Shown here one piece after another: positions 8,596 through 15,364 of a DNA stretch of 64,000 bases. Position numbers and translations under genes: made by a program. The stretch is from JAABQT01 sp035459025 (GTDB lineage Bacteria > Pseudomonadota > Gammaproteobacteria > Burkholderiales > SG8-39). The DNA lies in the NCBI GenBank assembly GCA_035459025.1, contig DATHYT010000088.1, positions 15,069 through 79,068 on the forward strand, written 5' to 3'. The notes under the pieces were generated by a model, which was given only the letters and a program-made list of their open reading frames with translations, searched no databases and was not told where the DNA came from. The number at the start of each line of letters is the position of its first letter. Positions within the stretch are counted from its first letter, which is position 1.

Positions 8596-9782
8596 AGCAC
8601 GCGCTCGTCCTGAAGAAGGGCCGCGAGAAATCGCTCAAGCGCCGCCATCCGTGGATCTTCTCCGGCGCCATCGACCACGCCGCCGGCAAGCCCGCCGCGG
8701 GCGATACGGTAGAGGTGAGGAGCGCCGAGGGCGCGGTGCTTGCGCTCGCCGCGTACAGCCCCGAGTCGCAGATCCGCGCGCGCGTGTGGAGCTTCGACGC
8801 GAACGCCGCCATCGACGCGCAGTTCTTCAAGGCGCGCGTAGGCGAGGCGCTCGCGCGCCGCGCCGGGCTTGCCGCGGCGAAGCACACCAACGCGCTGCGG
8901 CTCGTCCACGGCGAGTCCGACGGCCTGCCCGGCGTGATCGTGGACCGCTACGACGACGTGCTGGTGGCGCAGTTCCTGTCGGCGGGCGCCGAGCGCTGGC
9001 GCGAGGCGCTGTTCGATGCGCTCGCCGAGGCCACCGCCTGCGAGGCGATATTCGAGCGCTCGGACGCCGAGGTGCGAAAGCTCGAGGGCCTCGCGCCGCG
9101 CGTGGGCTTCACGCGGGGCAACCACGAAGCGCGCCGCTGCCCGATCATCGAGTACGGGCTGAATTTCCGCGTCGACGTGGAACAAGGGCAGAAGACCGGG
9201 TTCTTTCTCGACCAGCGCGAGAACCGTCAGCGGGTGCGCGCGCTCGCCGCGGGGCGCGAGGTGCTGGATGGCTTTTCCTACACGGGCGGCTTCGCCATCG
9301 CCGCGCTCGCCGGCGGCGCGCGCCGCGTGCTCGCGGTGGAGAGCTCGGCGCCGGCACTGGAGGTGGCGCGCGACAATCTCGCCGCCAACGCGCTCGATGC
9401 ATCGAAGGTCGAGTTCGTGAAAGCGGACGTGTTCGCGCACCTGCGCCTCTTGCGCGACCAGGGGGCGAGGTTCGGCCTGGTGGTCCTCGACCCGCCCAAG
9501 TTCGCGCCCACCGCGGCGCAGGCGCGAAACGCCGCGCGCGCCTACAAGGACGTGAACCTGCTTGCCTTCAAGCTGCTCGCGCCCGGGGGACTGCTCGCCA
9601 CCTTCTCCTGCTCGGGCGGCGTGCCGGCGGAGCTCTTCCAGTCGATCGTCGCCGGCGCCGCGCTCGACGCGGGCGCCGAGGCGCAGATCATCGAGCGCTT
9701 CCACGCGGCGGCCGACCACCCCGTGGCCCTCGAATTCCCCGAGGGCGACTACCTGAAGGGTCTCCTGCTGCTGAAGAAATAG
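8592..9782 (+). CDS. rlmI: Class I SAM-dependent rRNA cytosine-C5 methyltransferase (RlmI-like)
   Basis: Product 396 aa. N-terminal PUA domain (residues 1-75, starting LVLKKGREKSLKRRHPWIFSG) then a Rossmann methyltransferase with FFLDQRENR, the SAM-binding segment DGFSYTGGFAIAALAGGA and the catalytic motif LDPPKFAP, followed by FSCSGG with the second cysteine. This is the layout of RlmI, which makes m5C1962 in 23S rRNA; the target is inferred from the family. The ATG overlaps the xerC stop. The stop codon is the first base-paired part of a hairpin that follows immediately. Confidence 0.88.
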   Translation: MKHALVLKKGREKSLKRRHPWIFSGAIDHAAGKPAAGDTVEVRSAEGAVLALAAYSPESQIRARVWSFDANAAIDAQFFKARVGEALARRAGLAAAKHTNALRLVHGESDGLPGVIVDRYDDVLVAQFLSAGAERWREALFDALAEATACEAIFERSDAEVRKLEGLAPRVGFTRGNHEARRCPIIEYGLNFRVDVEQGQKTGFFLDQRENRQRVRALAAGREVLDGFSYTGGFAIAALAGGARRVLAVESSAPALEVARDNLAANALDASKVEFVKADVFAHLRLLRDQGARFGLVVLDPPKFAPTAAQARNAARAYKDVNLLAFKLLAPGGLLATFSCSGGVPAELFQSIVAGAALDAGAEAQIIERFHAAADHPVALEFPEGDYLKGLLLLKK

Positions 9783-9828
9783 GGACAGACCTCATTTTTT
9801 CGCTCTGCGAAATAATGAGGTCTGTCCC
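9782..9828. repeat. REP-like imperfect palindrome
   Basis: A 47-nt near-perfect palindrome. Arms 9782-9796 and 9814-9828 pair without error (GGGACAGACCTCATT with its complement), one T-T mismatch follows, then six more pairs close on a 3-nt loop. It touches the rlmI stop codon and ends five bases before the putative cobW -10. The arm resembles REP sequences that accompany REP-associated tyrosine transposases in many proteobacteria; that link is from memory, and no transposase gene lies in the window. It could also serve as an rlmI terminator, although no U-tract follows the stem. Confidence 0.7.
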
Positions 9829-9832
9829 CATT

Positions 9833-9838
9833 TATACT
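9833..9838 (+). promoter_or_regulatory. Putative leaderless -10 (TATACT) for the CobW gene
   Basis: TATACT followed by six bases and the ATG at 9845. No separate ribosome-binding site is visible in the remaining gap. A -35 would fall inside the preceding palindrome. Confidence 0.5.
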
Positions 9839-9844
9839 TAGGCC

Positions 9845-10822
9845 ATGCAACAGGAACAGATGGTGCCGGTGACGATCCTCACCGGGTTTTTGGGCGCGGG
9901 CAAGACGACGCTTCTCAACCGCATCCTCCAGGAGGACCACGGGCACAAGATCGCCGTGATCGAGAACGAGTTCGGCGAGGTCGGCGTCGACAGCGATCTC
10001 ATCGAGAAGTCCGAGGAGCAGATCCTCGAGATGAACAACGGCTGCATCTGCTGCACGGTGCGCGGCGACCTGATCCGCATCCTGGGCGAGCTGAAGGACA
10101 AGCGCTCGAGCGGCGCGCTCAAGTTCGACCGCGTGGTGATCGAGACCACCGGCATGGCCGACCCCGGCCCGGTGGCGCAGACCTTCTTCACCGACGAGGA
10201 CATCGGCAACTACTACCTGCTCGACTCGATTCTCACCGTGGTGGACGCCAAGCACGCGCCCAGGCAGCTCGACGAGTTCCACGAGGCGCAGGAGCAGGTG
10301 GGCTTCGCCGACCGCATCCTCATGTCGAAGACCGACCTCGTGACCGAGGACGACGTGCGAAAGCTCGCCGAGCGCATCAAGCGCATGAACCCGCGCGCGC
10401 CGGTAAAGCACGTGCACTTCGGCAACGCGCCGATCGCGGAGATCCTCGACATCCGCGGCTTCAACCTCAACGCGATCCTCGAGCTCGACCCCGAGTTCCT
10501 GGTCGACAACCACCACGAGCACGCCGACGAGGTGGCCTCGTTCGTGTTCAGGTCGGAAAAGCCCTTCGACGGCGACAAGCTGGAGAACTTCCTCTCCGGC
10601 ATGATCCAGGTGTACGGCCCGGACCTGCTGCGCTACAAGGGCGTGCTGTGGATGAAGGGAAAGTCCCAGCGCGTCGTGTTCCAGGGCGTGCACATGATGA
10701 TGGGCGGGGACATGGGCAAGCCCTGGGCGAAGGGCGAGAAAAAGCAATCGACGCTCGTCTTCATCGGCAAGAAGCTGCCGAAGGACCTGTTCATCGCCGG
10801 CCTGGAGCAGTGCCTGGCCTGA
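9845..10822 (+). CDS. CobW/COG0523 family GTP-binding metallochaperone
   Basis: Product 325 aa. Walker A motif GFLGAGKTT at residues 14-22, the metal-binding CxCC motif NGCICCTVRGD near residue 72, and an SKTD GTP-specificity motif. The C-terminal CobW_C domain includes WMKGK and a histidine-containing segment (DNHHEH near residue 220). COG0523 proteins hydrolyse GTP to move metals such as zinc or cobalt into client enzymes. The client is not identifiable: no zur box or zinc paralogue is seen next to it. It converges on the anti-sigma gene with 7 bp between stops. Confidence 0.9.
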   Translation: MQQEQMVPVTILTGFLGAGKTTLLNRILQEDHGHKIAVIENEFGEVGVDSDLIEKSEEQILEMNNGCICCTVRGDLIRILGELKDKRSSGALKFDRVVIETTGMADPGPVAQTFFTDEDIGNYYLLDSILTVVDAKHAPRQLDEFHEAQEQVGFADRILMSKTDLVTEDDVRKLAERIKRMNPRAPVKHVHFGNAPIAEILDIRGFNLNAILELDPEFLVDNHHEHADEVASFVFRSEKPFDGDKLENFLSGMIQVYGPDLLRYKGVLWMKGKSQRVVFQGVHMMMGGDMGKPWAKGEKKQSTLVFIGKKLPKDLFIAGLEQCLA

Positions 10823-10835
10823 GCCGCGCTCAGGC
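10817..10835. terminator. Small palindrome holding both convergent stop codons
   Basis: GCCTGAG (10817-10823) pairs perfectly with CTCAGGC (10829-10835) around a 5-nt loop. The TGA of the CobW gene and the TGA of the anti-sigma gene occupy equivalent positions in the two arms. No U-tract, so termination strength is uncertain. Confidence 0.35.
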
Positions 10836-11024
10836 GCTCGTCTTCAGGTCGATCTCCACCAGCTCGCGCACCGCGCGGCGCAGGAACGCCATCTGCCGCC
10901 GCGTGCGGCGGCAGCCGATGCACACGGCGAGGTGCAGGCGCAGCGCCACGCGTTCGCCGAAGGCGAGATCGCGGTCCAGCCCCTGGGACACGAGGTGCGT
11001 GGTTTCCTGGCAGGTCAGCATCAT
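10830..11024 (-). CDS. Zinc-binding anti-sigma factor (zf-HC2/ZAS type)
   Basis: Small protein of 64 aa starting MMLTCQETTHLVSQGLD. It carries a ZAS-type motif H-x3-C-x2-C (HLAVCIGC) typical of zinc-binding anti-sigma domains. There is no transmembrane segment, so it would be cytosolic. Its start overlaps the stop of the ECF sigma gene in ATGATGA, giving translational coupling; either ATG of the pair could be used. It presumably binds and holds back the adjacent sigma factor, possibly releasing it on oxidation or metal loss; that is inference from the family. Confidence 0.82.
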   Translation of the reverse strand: MMLTCQETTHLVSQGLDRDLAFGERVALRLHLAVCIGCRRTRRQMAFLRRAVRELVEIDLKTSA

Positions 11025-11581
11025 TTTCCGAACCAGGTCTGCTGCAAACACTCGCGCAAGGTCATGCGCGCGCGGTACAGCATCACCCAGCAATGGGTCG
11101 GGGTGATGTCGAGTTCCTTACAGATCTCGGGCGTCTCCAGCCCGAGGTGCTCGCGCATCATGAAGGCCTGCGCGGTGCGCGCCGGCAGCCGCTCGAGGCA
11201 CAGCTCGAGCGCGCGAAAGAACTGCCGCTGCTCGAGCGCGCCGTCCGGATCACCCCAGCCCGCGGGACGCTCGGCCCAGTGGCCGTTGCGCTCGAACAGG
11301 GCGTCGAAGTCCTGCAGCCCCTCCTCGGTCTCCTGGGGGAGCAGGGGTTCGCGCGCCTGGCGGCGGATGGCGTCCACGATCTTGTGCTTGAGGATGCCGG
11401 TGAGCCAGGTGCGCAGGTTGGCGCGCCCGGCGAACCCGGCCTCGCCGGCGAGCGCCGCGAGCAGCGCCTCCTGCACTGCGTCCTCGGCGGCCGCCGCGTC
11501 GCGCAGCTGCAGGCTCGCAAAGCGCATCAGGTAGGGGCGCAGGGCCTCGATCTGGCTGCGGAAGTCGTCGGCGCTCGGCAT
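11021..11581 (-). CDS. ECF-type RNA polymerase sigma factor
   Basis: Product 186 aa. Sigma region 2 near residues 15-70 (core-binding RFASLQLRDAAAAEDAVQEAL and WLTGILKHKIVDAIR) and region 4 near residues 120-175 (RALELCLERLPARTAQAFMMRE, then a helix-turn-helix with CKELDITPTHCWVMLYRAR). It is transcribed as a pair with the zinc-finger anti-sigma gene. A TAGAAT lies 12 bases upstream of its ATG and could be its own -10. It diverges from hsp20 across 107 bp. Targets are unknown; the sigma-32-like element in the shared region belongs to hsp20 on the other strand. Confidence 0.88.
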   Translation of the reverse strand: MPSADDFRSQIEALRPYLMRFASLQLRDAAAAEDAVQEALLAALAGEAGFAGRANLRTWLTGILKHKIVDAIRRQAREPLLPQETEEGLQDFDALFERNGHWAERPAGWGDPDGALEQRQFFRALELCLERLPARTAQAFMMREHLGLETPEICKELDITPTHCWVMLYRARMTLRECLQQTWFGK

Positions 11582-11613
11582 CGCGGAAGGAGGATTCTAA
11601 AGGCCCGGGGGGT

Positions 11614-11641
11614 CTTGAAACCCCGGCCCCCGCCCCTACCT
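11614..11641 (+). promoter_or_regulatory. Sigma-32 (RpoH)-type promoter for hsp20
   Basis: CTTGAAA (11614-11620), a 12-bp spacer, then CCCCTACCT (11633-11641). This resembles the RpoH consensus CTTGAAA-N11-16-CCCCATNT, with the whole -35 and the CCCC core intact. It lies 47 bp upstream of the hsp20 start, which fits a heat-shock gene. The -35 lies in the loop of a short GGGGT/ACCCC inverted repeat. Confidence 0.7.
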
Positions 11642-11688
11642 TGGGAGCACAGGGCTTGAGGGCCCGCAAGGACCAAAGGAGACAGGCT

Positions 11689-12117
11689 ATGAGCAACATC
11701 ACCCGTTATGACCCGTTCAACGATCTGATGGACGACCTTTTCAAGGGCTTCTTCGTGCGCCCGTACGGCTATGAGCCGCGCGAGGCGGTGGCGCCGCGCC
11801 TGAAGGTGGACGTCGCCGAGAAGAACGGCGCCTACCTGGTCACTGCCGAGGTGCCGGGCGTGAAGAAGGACGACATCCACGTCAGCGTGGACGGCGCGCA
11901 AGTGACGCTGGAAGCCGAAGTCAAGCAGGAGCGCGAGGCCGGGAAGGACGAGCGCGTGCTGCACGTCGAGCGCACCTACGGCAAGGCGATGCGCAGCTTC
12001 ACGCTGCCGCAGGAGATCGACGAGGCCAAGGTCGAGGCGAAGTACCACGACGGCGTGCTCGAGCTGACGCTGCCGAAGAAGGCGGCGGCGGCGCGCAAGC
12101 AGATCGCCATCCAGTAA
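11689..12117 (+). CDS. Hsp20 / alpha-crystallin small heat-shock protein
   Basis: Product 142 aa, an ATP-independent holdase chaperone. The alpha-crystallin domain runs from about residue 38 to 130 (KVDVAEKNGAYLVTAEVPGV to KYHDGVLELTLPKK), preceded by the FNDLMDDLFKGFF N-terminal segment and ending with the IAIQ tail (an I-x-I-like oligomerisation motif). ATG at 11689 is preceded by a clear AAAGGAGA site. It has its own sigma-32-like promoter and a strong terminator after it, so it is a single-gene heat-shock unit. Confidence 0.95.
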   Translation: MSNITRYDPFNDLMDDLFKGFFVRPYGYEPREAVAPRLKVDVAEKNGAYLVTAEVPGVKKDDIHVSVDGAQVTLEAEVKQEREAGKDERVLHVERTYGKAMRSFTLPQEIDEAKVEAKYHDGVLELTLPKKAAAARKQIAIQ

Positions 12118-12142
12118 CACTGCGCACGCACGCAGTCGACAG

Positions 12143-12172
12143 GGGCCGGCGCGTAAGCGCCGGCCCTTTTTT
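12143..12172 (+). terminator. Rho-independent terminator after hsp20
   Basis: Perfect 10-bp GC stem (GGGCCGGCGC with its complement), loop GTAA, followed by six T residues. It separates hsp20 from argB. Confidence 0.93.
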
Positions 12173-12177
12173 GTTTG

Positions 12178-12183
12178 TAGAAT
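12178..12183 (+). promoter_or_regulatory. Putative -10 (TAGAAT) for argB
   Basis: TAGAAT eight bases before the argB ATG at 12192, immediately behind the hsp20 terminator. It leaves almost no leader and no Shine-Dalgarno. A weaker example of the leaderless pattern (N8 instead of N6). Confidence 0.4.
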
Positions 12184-12191
12184 CCCCGCAC

Positions 12192-13082
12192 ATGAACGCG
12201 CCTTCGGACCCGCAGCCGGACGCCGCCCTCAAGGCGCGCATCCTCGCCGAGGCGCTGCCCTACATCCAGCGCTTCCACGGCAAGACCATCGTCGTCAAGT
12301 ACGGCGGCAACGCCATGACCGACGAGGCGCTGAAGTCCGGCTTCGCGCGCGACGTGGCGCTGCTGAAGCTCGTTGGCATGAACCCGGTGGTGGTGCACGG
12401 CGGCGGGCCGCAAATCGAGCAGATGCTCGCCAAGCTCGGCAAGAAGGGCGAGTTCGTGCAGGGCATGCGCGTTACCGACCGCGAGACCATGGACATCGTG
12501 GAAATGGTGCTCGGCGGTACGGTGAACAAGGAAGTCGTGGAGCTCATCAACCATGCCGGCGGCAAGGCGGTGGGGCTCACCGGCCAGGACGGCGTGTTCA
12601 TCCGCGCGAGAAAGCTCATGCTCCCGGGCAAGGACAACGGGCGCGTGGACCTCGGCCAGGTGGGCGAGATCGAGTCCATCGACCCCTCGGTCATCTCGGC
12701 GCTCGAGCAGGGCGGCTTCATCCCGGTGGTGGCGCCGATCGGCACCGGGGTAGACGGCACCACCTACAACATCAACGCCGACATGGTGGCGGGCAAGCTC
12801 GCCGAGATCCTGCGCGCCGAGAAGCTCGTCGTGCTCACCAACACCCCGGGCGTGCTCGACAAGGAGGGAAAGCTCCTGACCGGCCTCACGCCGAAGAAGT
12901 TCGACGACCTGGTGGCGAAAGGCGTGATCTCCGGCGGGATGCTGCCCAAGATCGGCTCGGCGCTCGACGCCGCGAGAAACGGCGTGAAGAGCGTGCACAT
13001 CATCGACGGGCGCGTGCCGCACGCGCTGCTGCTCGAAGTGATGACCGACCAGGGCGTCGGCACGCTCATCAAGAGCAAGTAG
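12192..13082 (+). CDS. argB: Acetylglutamate kinase
   Basis: Phosphorylates N-acetylglutamate in arginine biosynthesis. Product 296 aa. The amino-acid-kinase fold shows the phosphate loop VVKYGGNAM near residue 36, the substrate-binding VVHGGGPQIEQML, GLTGQDG in the middle, and YNINADMVAGKLA with VLTNTPGVLDKEG in the nucleotide-binding half. The ATG at 12192 is preferred over an upstream TTG because the family starts here and a -10-like hexamer lies just before it. Followed after 4 bp by a HAD nucleotidase, with slmA next, a frequent betaproteobacterial order. Confidence 0.97.
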   Translation: MNAPSDPQPDAALKARILAEALPYIQRFHGKTIVVKYGGNAMTDEALKSGFARDVALLKLVGMNPVVVHGGGPQIEQMLAKLGKKGEFVQGMRVTDRETMDIVEMVLGGTVNKEVVELINHAGGKAVGLTGQDGVFIRARKLMLPGKDNGRVDLGQVGEIESIDPSVISALEQGGFIPVVAPIGTGVDGTTYNINADMVAGKLAEILRAEKLVVLTNTPGVLDKEGKLLTGLTPKKFDDLVAKGVISGGMLPKIGSALDAARNGVKSVHIIDGRVPHALLLEVMTDQGVGTLIKSK

Positions 13083-13086
13083 CGCG

Positions 13087-13755
13087 ATGCGCCTCGTCAG
13101 CCTGCCGCCCTCGCGGCGGGTATGGATCTTCGACCTCGACAACACGCTGCACGACGCGCAGCCGCACATCTTTCCGTCGATGCACGATCAGATCAATCTC
13201 TACCTGATGCGGCGCTTCGACCTGGACGAGGCGGGTGCCAACGCGATGCGCCGCGGATTCTGGCAGCGCTACGGCACCACCATGAACGGCCTCATGCGCC
13301 ACCACAACACCGACCCGCGCGAGTTCCTCGCGGCCACGCACCAGTTCCCCGAGCTCGCCGACATGGTGGTGCACGAGGCCGCGGTGCGCCATGCGCTGGC
13401 GCGCCTGCCGGGCAAGAAGCTCATCTTCTCCAACGCGCCGCGCCGCTACGTGTTCGACGTGATCCGCGCGCTCGGCGTGGCGCGCTTTTTCGAGGCGGTC
13501 TACACGATCGAGAGCACGCGCTACCGCGGCAAGCCGGCGCTCGCCGGGTTCCGGCTGCTGCTCAGGCGCCACGACCTCGATCCCCGGCGCTGCGCGCTGG
13601 TGGACGACATGCTGGAGAATTTGCGCACCGCAAAGCGCCTCGGCATGGCGACGGTGTGGGTGAGCCGGGAGAAGAGGAACGTGCCCTACGTCGACCTGCG
13701 CGTATCTTCGGTCACGCAGCTGCCGGGCCTCGTCTTTCGCTACTCCCGGCAGTAG
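13087..13755 (+). CDS. HAD-family pyrimidine 5'-nucleotidase
   Basis: Product 222 aa. HAD motif I is IFDLDNTLHD near residue 16 (nucleophile Asp and acid/base Asp), motif II is the Ser of LIFSNAPRRY, motif III the Lys of RGKPALAGF, and motif IV DDMLENLRTA. The FWQRYGTTMNGLMRHH cap segment is typical of the SDT1-like pyrimidine nucleotidase group, which dephosphorylates pyrimidine nucleoside monophosphates. Substrate is inferred from the family. It lies 4 bp after argB and ends 9 bp before slmA; a TAGAAT hexamer for slmA overlaps its stop codon. Confidence 0.85.
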   Translation: MRLVSLPPSRRVWIFDLDNTLHDAQPHIFPSMHDQINLYLMRRFDLDEAGANAMRRGFWQRYGTTMNGLMRHHNTDPREFLAATHQFPELADMVVHEAAVRHALARLPGKKLIFSNAPRRYVFDVIRALGVARFFEAVYTIESTRYRGKPALAGFRLLLRRHDLDPRRCALVDDMLENLRTAKRLGMATVWVSREKRNVPYVDLRVSSVTQLPGLVFRYSRQ

Positions 13756-13758
13756 AAT
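13753..13758 (+). promoter_or_regulatory. Putative leaderless -10 (TAGAAT) for slmA
   Basis: TAGAAT overlaps the stop of the HAD gene and is followed by exactly six bases and the slmA ATG at 13765. It would let slmA be transcribed separately as a leaderless message. Confidence 0.45.
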
Positions 13759-13764
13759 TTCCCG

Positions 13765-14319
13765 ATGCCCCGGGCCAAAGGCGAGCGGAAACTCGAAATC
13801 CTCAAGGCGCTCGCCCAGATGCTCGAGGCGCCGCGCTGGGAGAAGATCACCACCGCCGCGCTCGCGGCGAAGCTGGACGTCTCGGAAGCCGCGCTCTACC
13901 GGCACTTCGCCTCCAAGGCGCAGATGTACGAGGGCCTGATCGAGTTCATCGAGACCTCGGTGTTCACGCTGGCCAACAAGATCACCGCCGACGAGCGCGA
14001 CGGGCGCAAGCAGGCCGACCGGCTCCTCGAGATGCTGCTCGCGTTCGCGGAGAAGAACCCGGGCATGGTGCGCGTGATGACCGGCGATGCGCTGGTGGGC
14101 GAGCACGAGCGGCTGCAGGCGCGCATGAACCAGTTCTTCGACCGCTTCGAGGCGACGCTGAAGCAGGCGCTGCGCGCCGCCGCCGACGGCGACGCCGCGG
14201 CGCACGCGGCGATGCTGCTCCGCTACGCCATCGGCTCGCTGCACCAGTTCGCGAAGAGCGGCTTTGCCAAGAAGCCCACCGAAGGCCTCGCGCAGCAGCG
14301 CGCGTTCCTCGCCGCTTGA
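13765..14319 (+). CDS. slmA: Nucleoid occlusion factor SlmA (TetR-like)
   Basis: Product 184 aa. TetR-type helix-turn-helix at residues 10-55 (KITTAALAAKLDVSEAALYRHFASKAQM), then an all-helical dimerisation and FtsZ-binding domain. SlmA binds SBS sites across the chromosome and blocks FtsZ ring formation over unsegregated DNA. The position after argB and the HAD gene, and the segments MYEGLIEFIE and KNPGMVRVMTGDALVGEHERL, distinguish it from other TetR regulators. It overlaps the next gene by TTGA. Confidence 0.9.
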   Translation: MPRAKGERKLEILKALAQMLEAPRWEKITTAALAAKLDVSEAALYRHFASKAQMYEGLIEFIETSVFTLANKITADERDGRKQADRLLEMLLAFAEKNPGMVRVMTGDALVGEHERLQARMNQFFDRFEATLKQALRAAADGDAAAHAAMLLRYAIGSLHQFAKSGFAKKPTEGLAQQRAFLAA

Positions 14320-14819
14320 ACAGCCTGCTCGTCGCCGCTGCCCTGGCTGCCGGCGCCGGCGGCGCGCTGGAAGTGACGCCCGCGCGCACCGAGGCCGCGG
14401 GCTACGCGGTCACGCACGGCCTGGTGGTGTCCAACCTGGTGCGCAACTGCCGCCAGTACCGCGAGCGGCTGAAGCAGGACCCGGACGCCGCGCTCGCCGC
14501 CTGGCGACAGCGAAACGCCGAGCGCGCCGCGGCGGCCGAGGGCTACCTCGTGTACGCGAGCACCGTGATCGAGCGCCAGGAGGGCGCCGCTGCCGCCGAG
14601 GCGTACAACAAGCGCACCCGGGCGCTGTTCCGCCGCCAGGCCAACAACACGCTCAACGACATCTTCAACCGCGCGCATCCGCAGCCCGGCATCTGCGCGC
14701 GCTGGATCGACGCCATCGCCGCGGGCGAGGCCGACCTCAACTGGGAATCGAAGTACGTGCCGGCGCTCGACGAGCTGGTGGAGTTCGAGCGGCGGGTGCG
14801 CGCGGGTAAGGCGAACTAG
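14316..14819 (+). CDS. Uncharacterised secreted protein
   Basis: Product 167 aa; family not recognised. It begins with a likely signal peptide (NSLLVAAALAAGAGGAL, no strong n-region). The mature part is helical and rich in Arg, Ala and Glu, with two cysteines about 85 residues apart (LVRNCRQY and QPGICARW) that could form a disulfide in the periplasm. TTG start at 14316 overlaps the slmA stop as TTGA; no better start exists. No domain-type motif or repeat is visible. It may be co-transcribed with slmA, but there is no evidence of a shared function. Confidence 0.6.
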   Translation: MNSLLVAAALAAGAGGALEVTPARTEAAGYAVTHGLVVSNLVRNCRQYRERLKQDPDAALAAWRQRNAERAAAAEGYLVYASTVIERQEGAAAAEAYNKRTRALFRRQANNTLNDIFNRAHPQPGICARWIDAIAAGEADLNWESKYVPALDELVEFERRVRAGKAN

Positions 14820-14829
14820 CAGGCGCGCC

Positions 14830-15240
14830 ATGCACCCCGGGCAGCTCGTCGCCTCGTACAAATTCTGGGACATCGCCCCGCTGTGGGCAGCGGAGCGGCT
14901 CGACAACGAGCTGGTGGTCGCGCGTGCGCTGGCGCGCGGCGTCATCGTCGATGGCCTCAGGTTGCAGAGCGTCGATGCGAGCTGGGTCAAGCCGAGCCGA
15001 TCGCTGACCGGCTATCCCTACGTCGGCTACGCTGCCGACCCCGCGAAGCCGCCGGTGCTGCTGCGCGCCGAAGCGCTCGAGCACCTGCTCGCGGTGGTGC
15101 GGCAGGCCGCGGTGCCCTCGCGCCAGATCCTCGGCGACGAGTTCGTGCTGCGCGACGATTTCCGCGACTGGATCCGTGCGACGCGGCAGATGCTGCCCGC
15201 GTTCTGGTTCGGCGACGGGGAGCGCCGCGTTGAGGCCTGA
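14830..15240 (+). CDS. Uncharacterised protein
   Basis: Product 136 aa; family not recognised. No signal peptide, membrane segment or cysteine. The N-terminal part has aromatic residues (SYKFWDIAPLWAAERL), the middle contains GYPYVGYAADP and the C-terminus is tryptophan-rich (DDFRDWIRATRQMLPAFWFGDG). Codon choice matches the neighbours, so it is probably a real gene. ATG at 14830, 10 bp after the preceding stop. The next 124 bp to the LuxR-type regulator hold only a putative -10 hexamer. Confidence 0.55.
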   Translation: MHPGQLVASYKFWDIAPLWAAERLDNELVVARALARGVIVDGLRLQSVDASWVKPSRSLTGYPYVGYAADPAKPPVLLRAEALEHLLAVVRQAAVPSRQILGDEFVLRDDFRDWIRATRQMLPAFWFGDGERRVEA

Positions 15241-15351
15241 GCGCCGGCGCTTCCTCGAGGCGGCGGCGGCCGGGAGGCGGCTCACGAATCTGCTGTGGAA
15301 CAAGTATCTGCGTGCGGGATGAGGGATCTGTAGCCACGGACCGGGCCGGCT

Positions 15352-15357
15352 TAAGCT
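15352..15357 (+). promoter_or_regulatory. Putative -10 (TAAGCT) for the LuxR-type regulator
   Basis: TAAGCT seven bases before the GTG at 15365. Weak match and no clear -35; included because the same spacing recurs in front of other genes. Confidence 0.3.
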
Positions 15358-15364
15358 ATCGGCC

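Noticed and set aside
15230..15322. TTG-started 30-codon frame (ERRRFLEAAAAGRRLTNLL) overlapping the end of the gene at 14830
   Set aside because: Too short, weak start, no recognised family, and overlapping a better-supported gene. It could be a real small protein but nothing in the sequence supports it.
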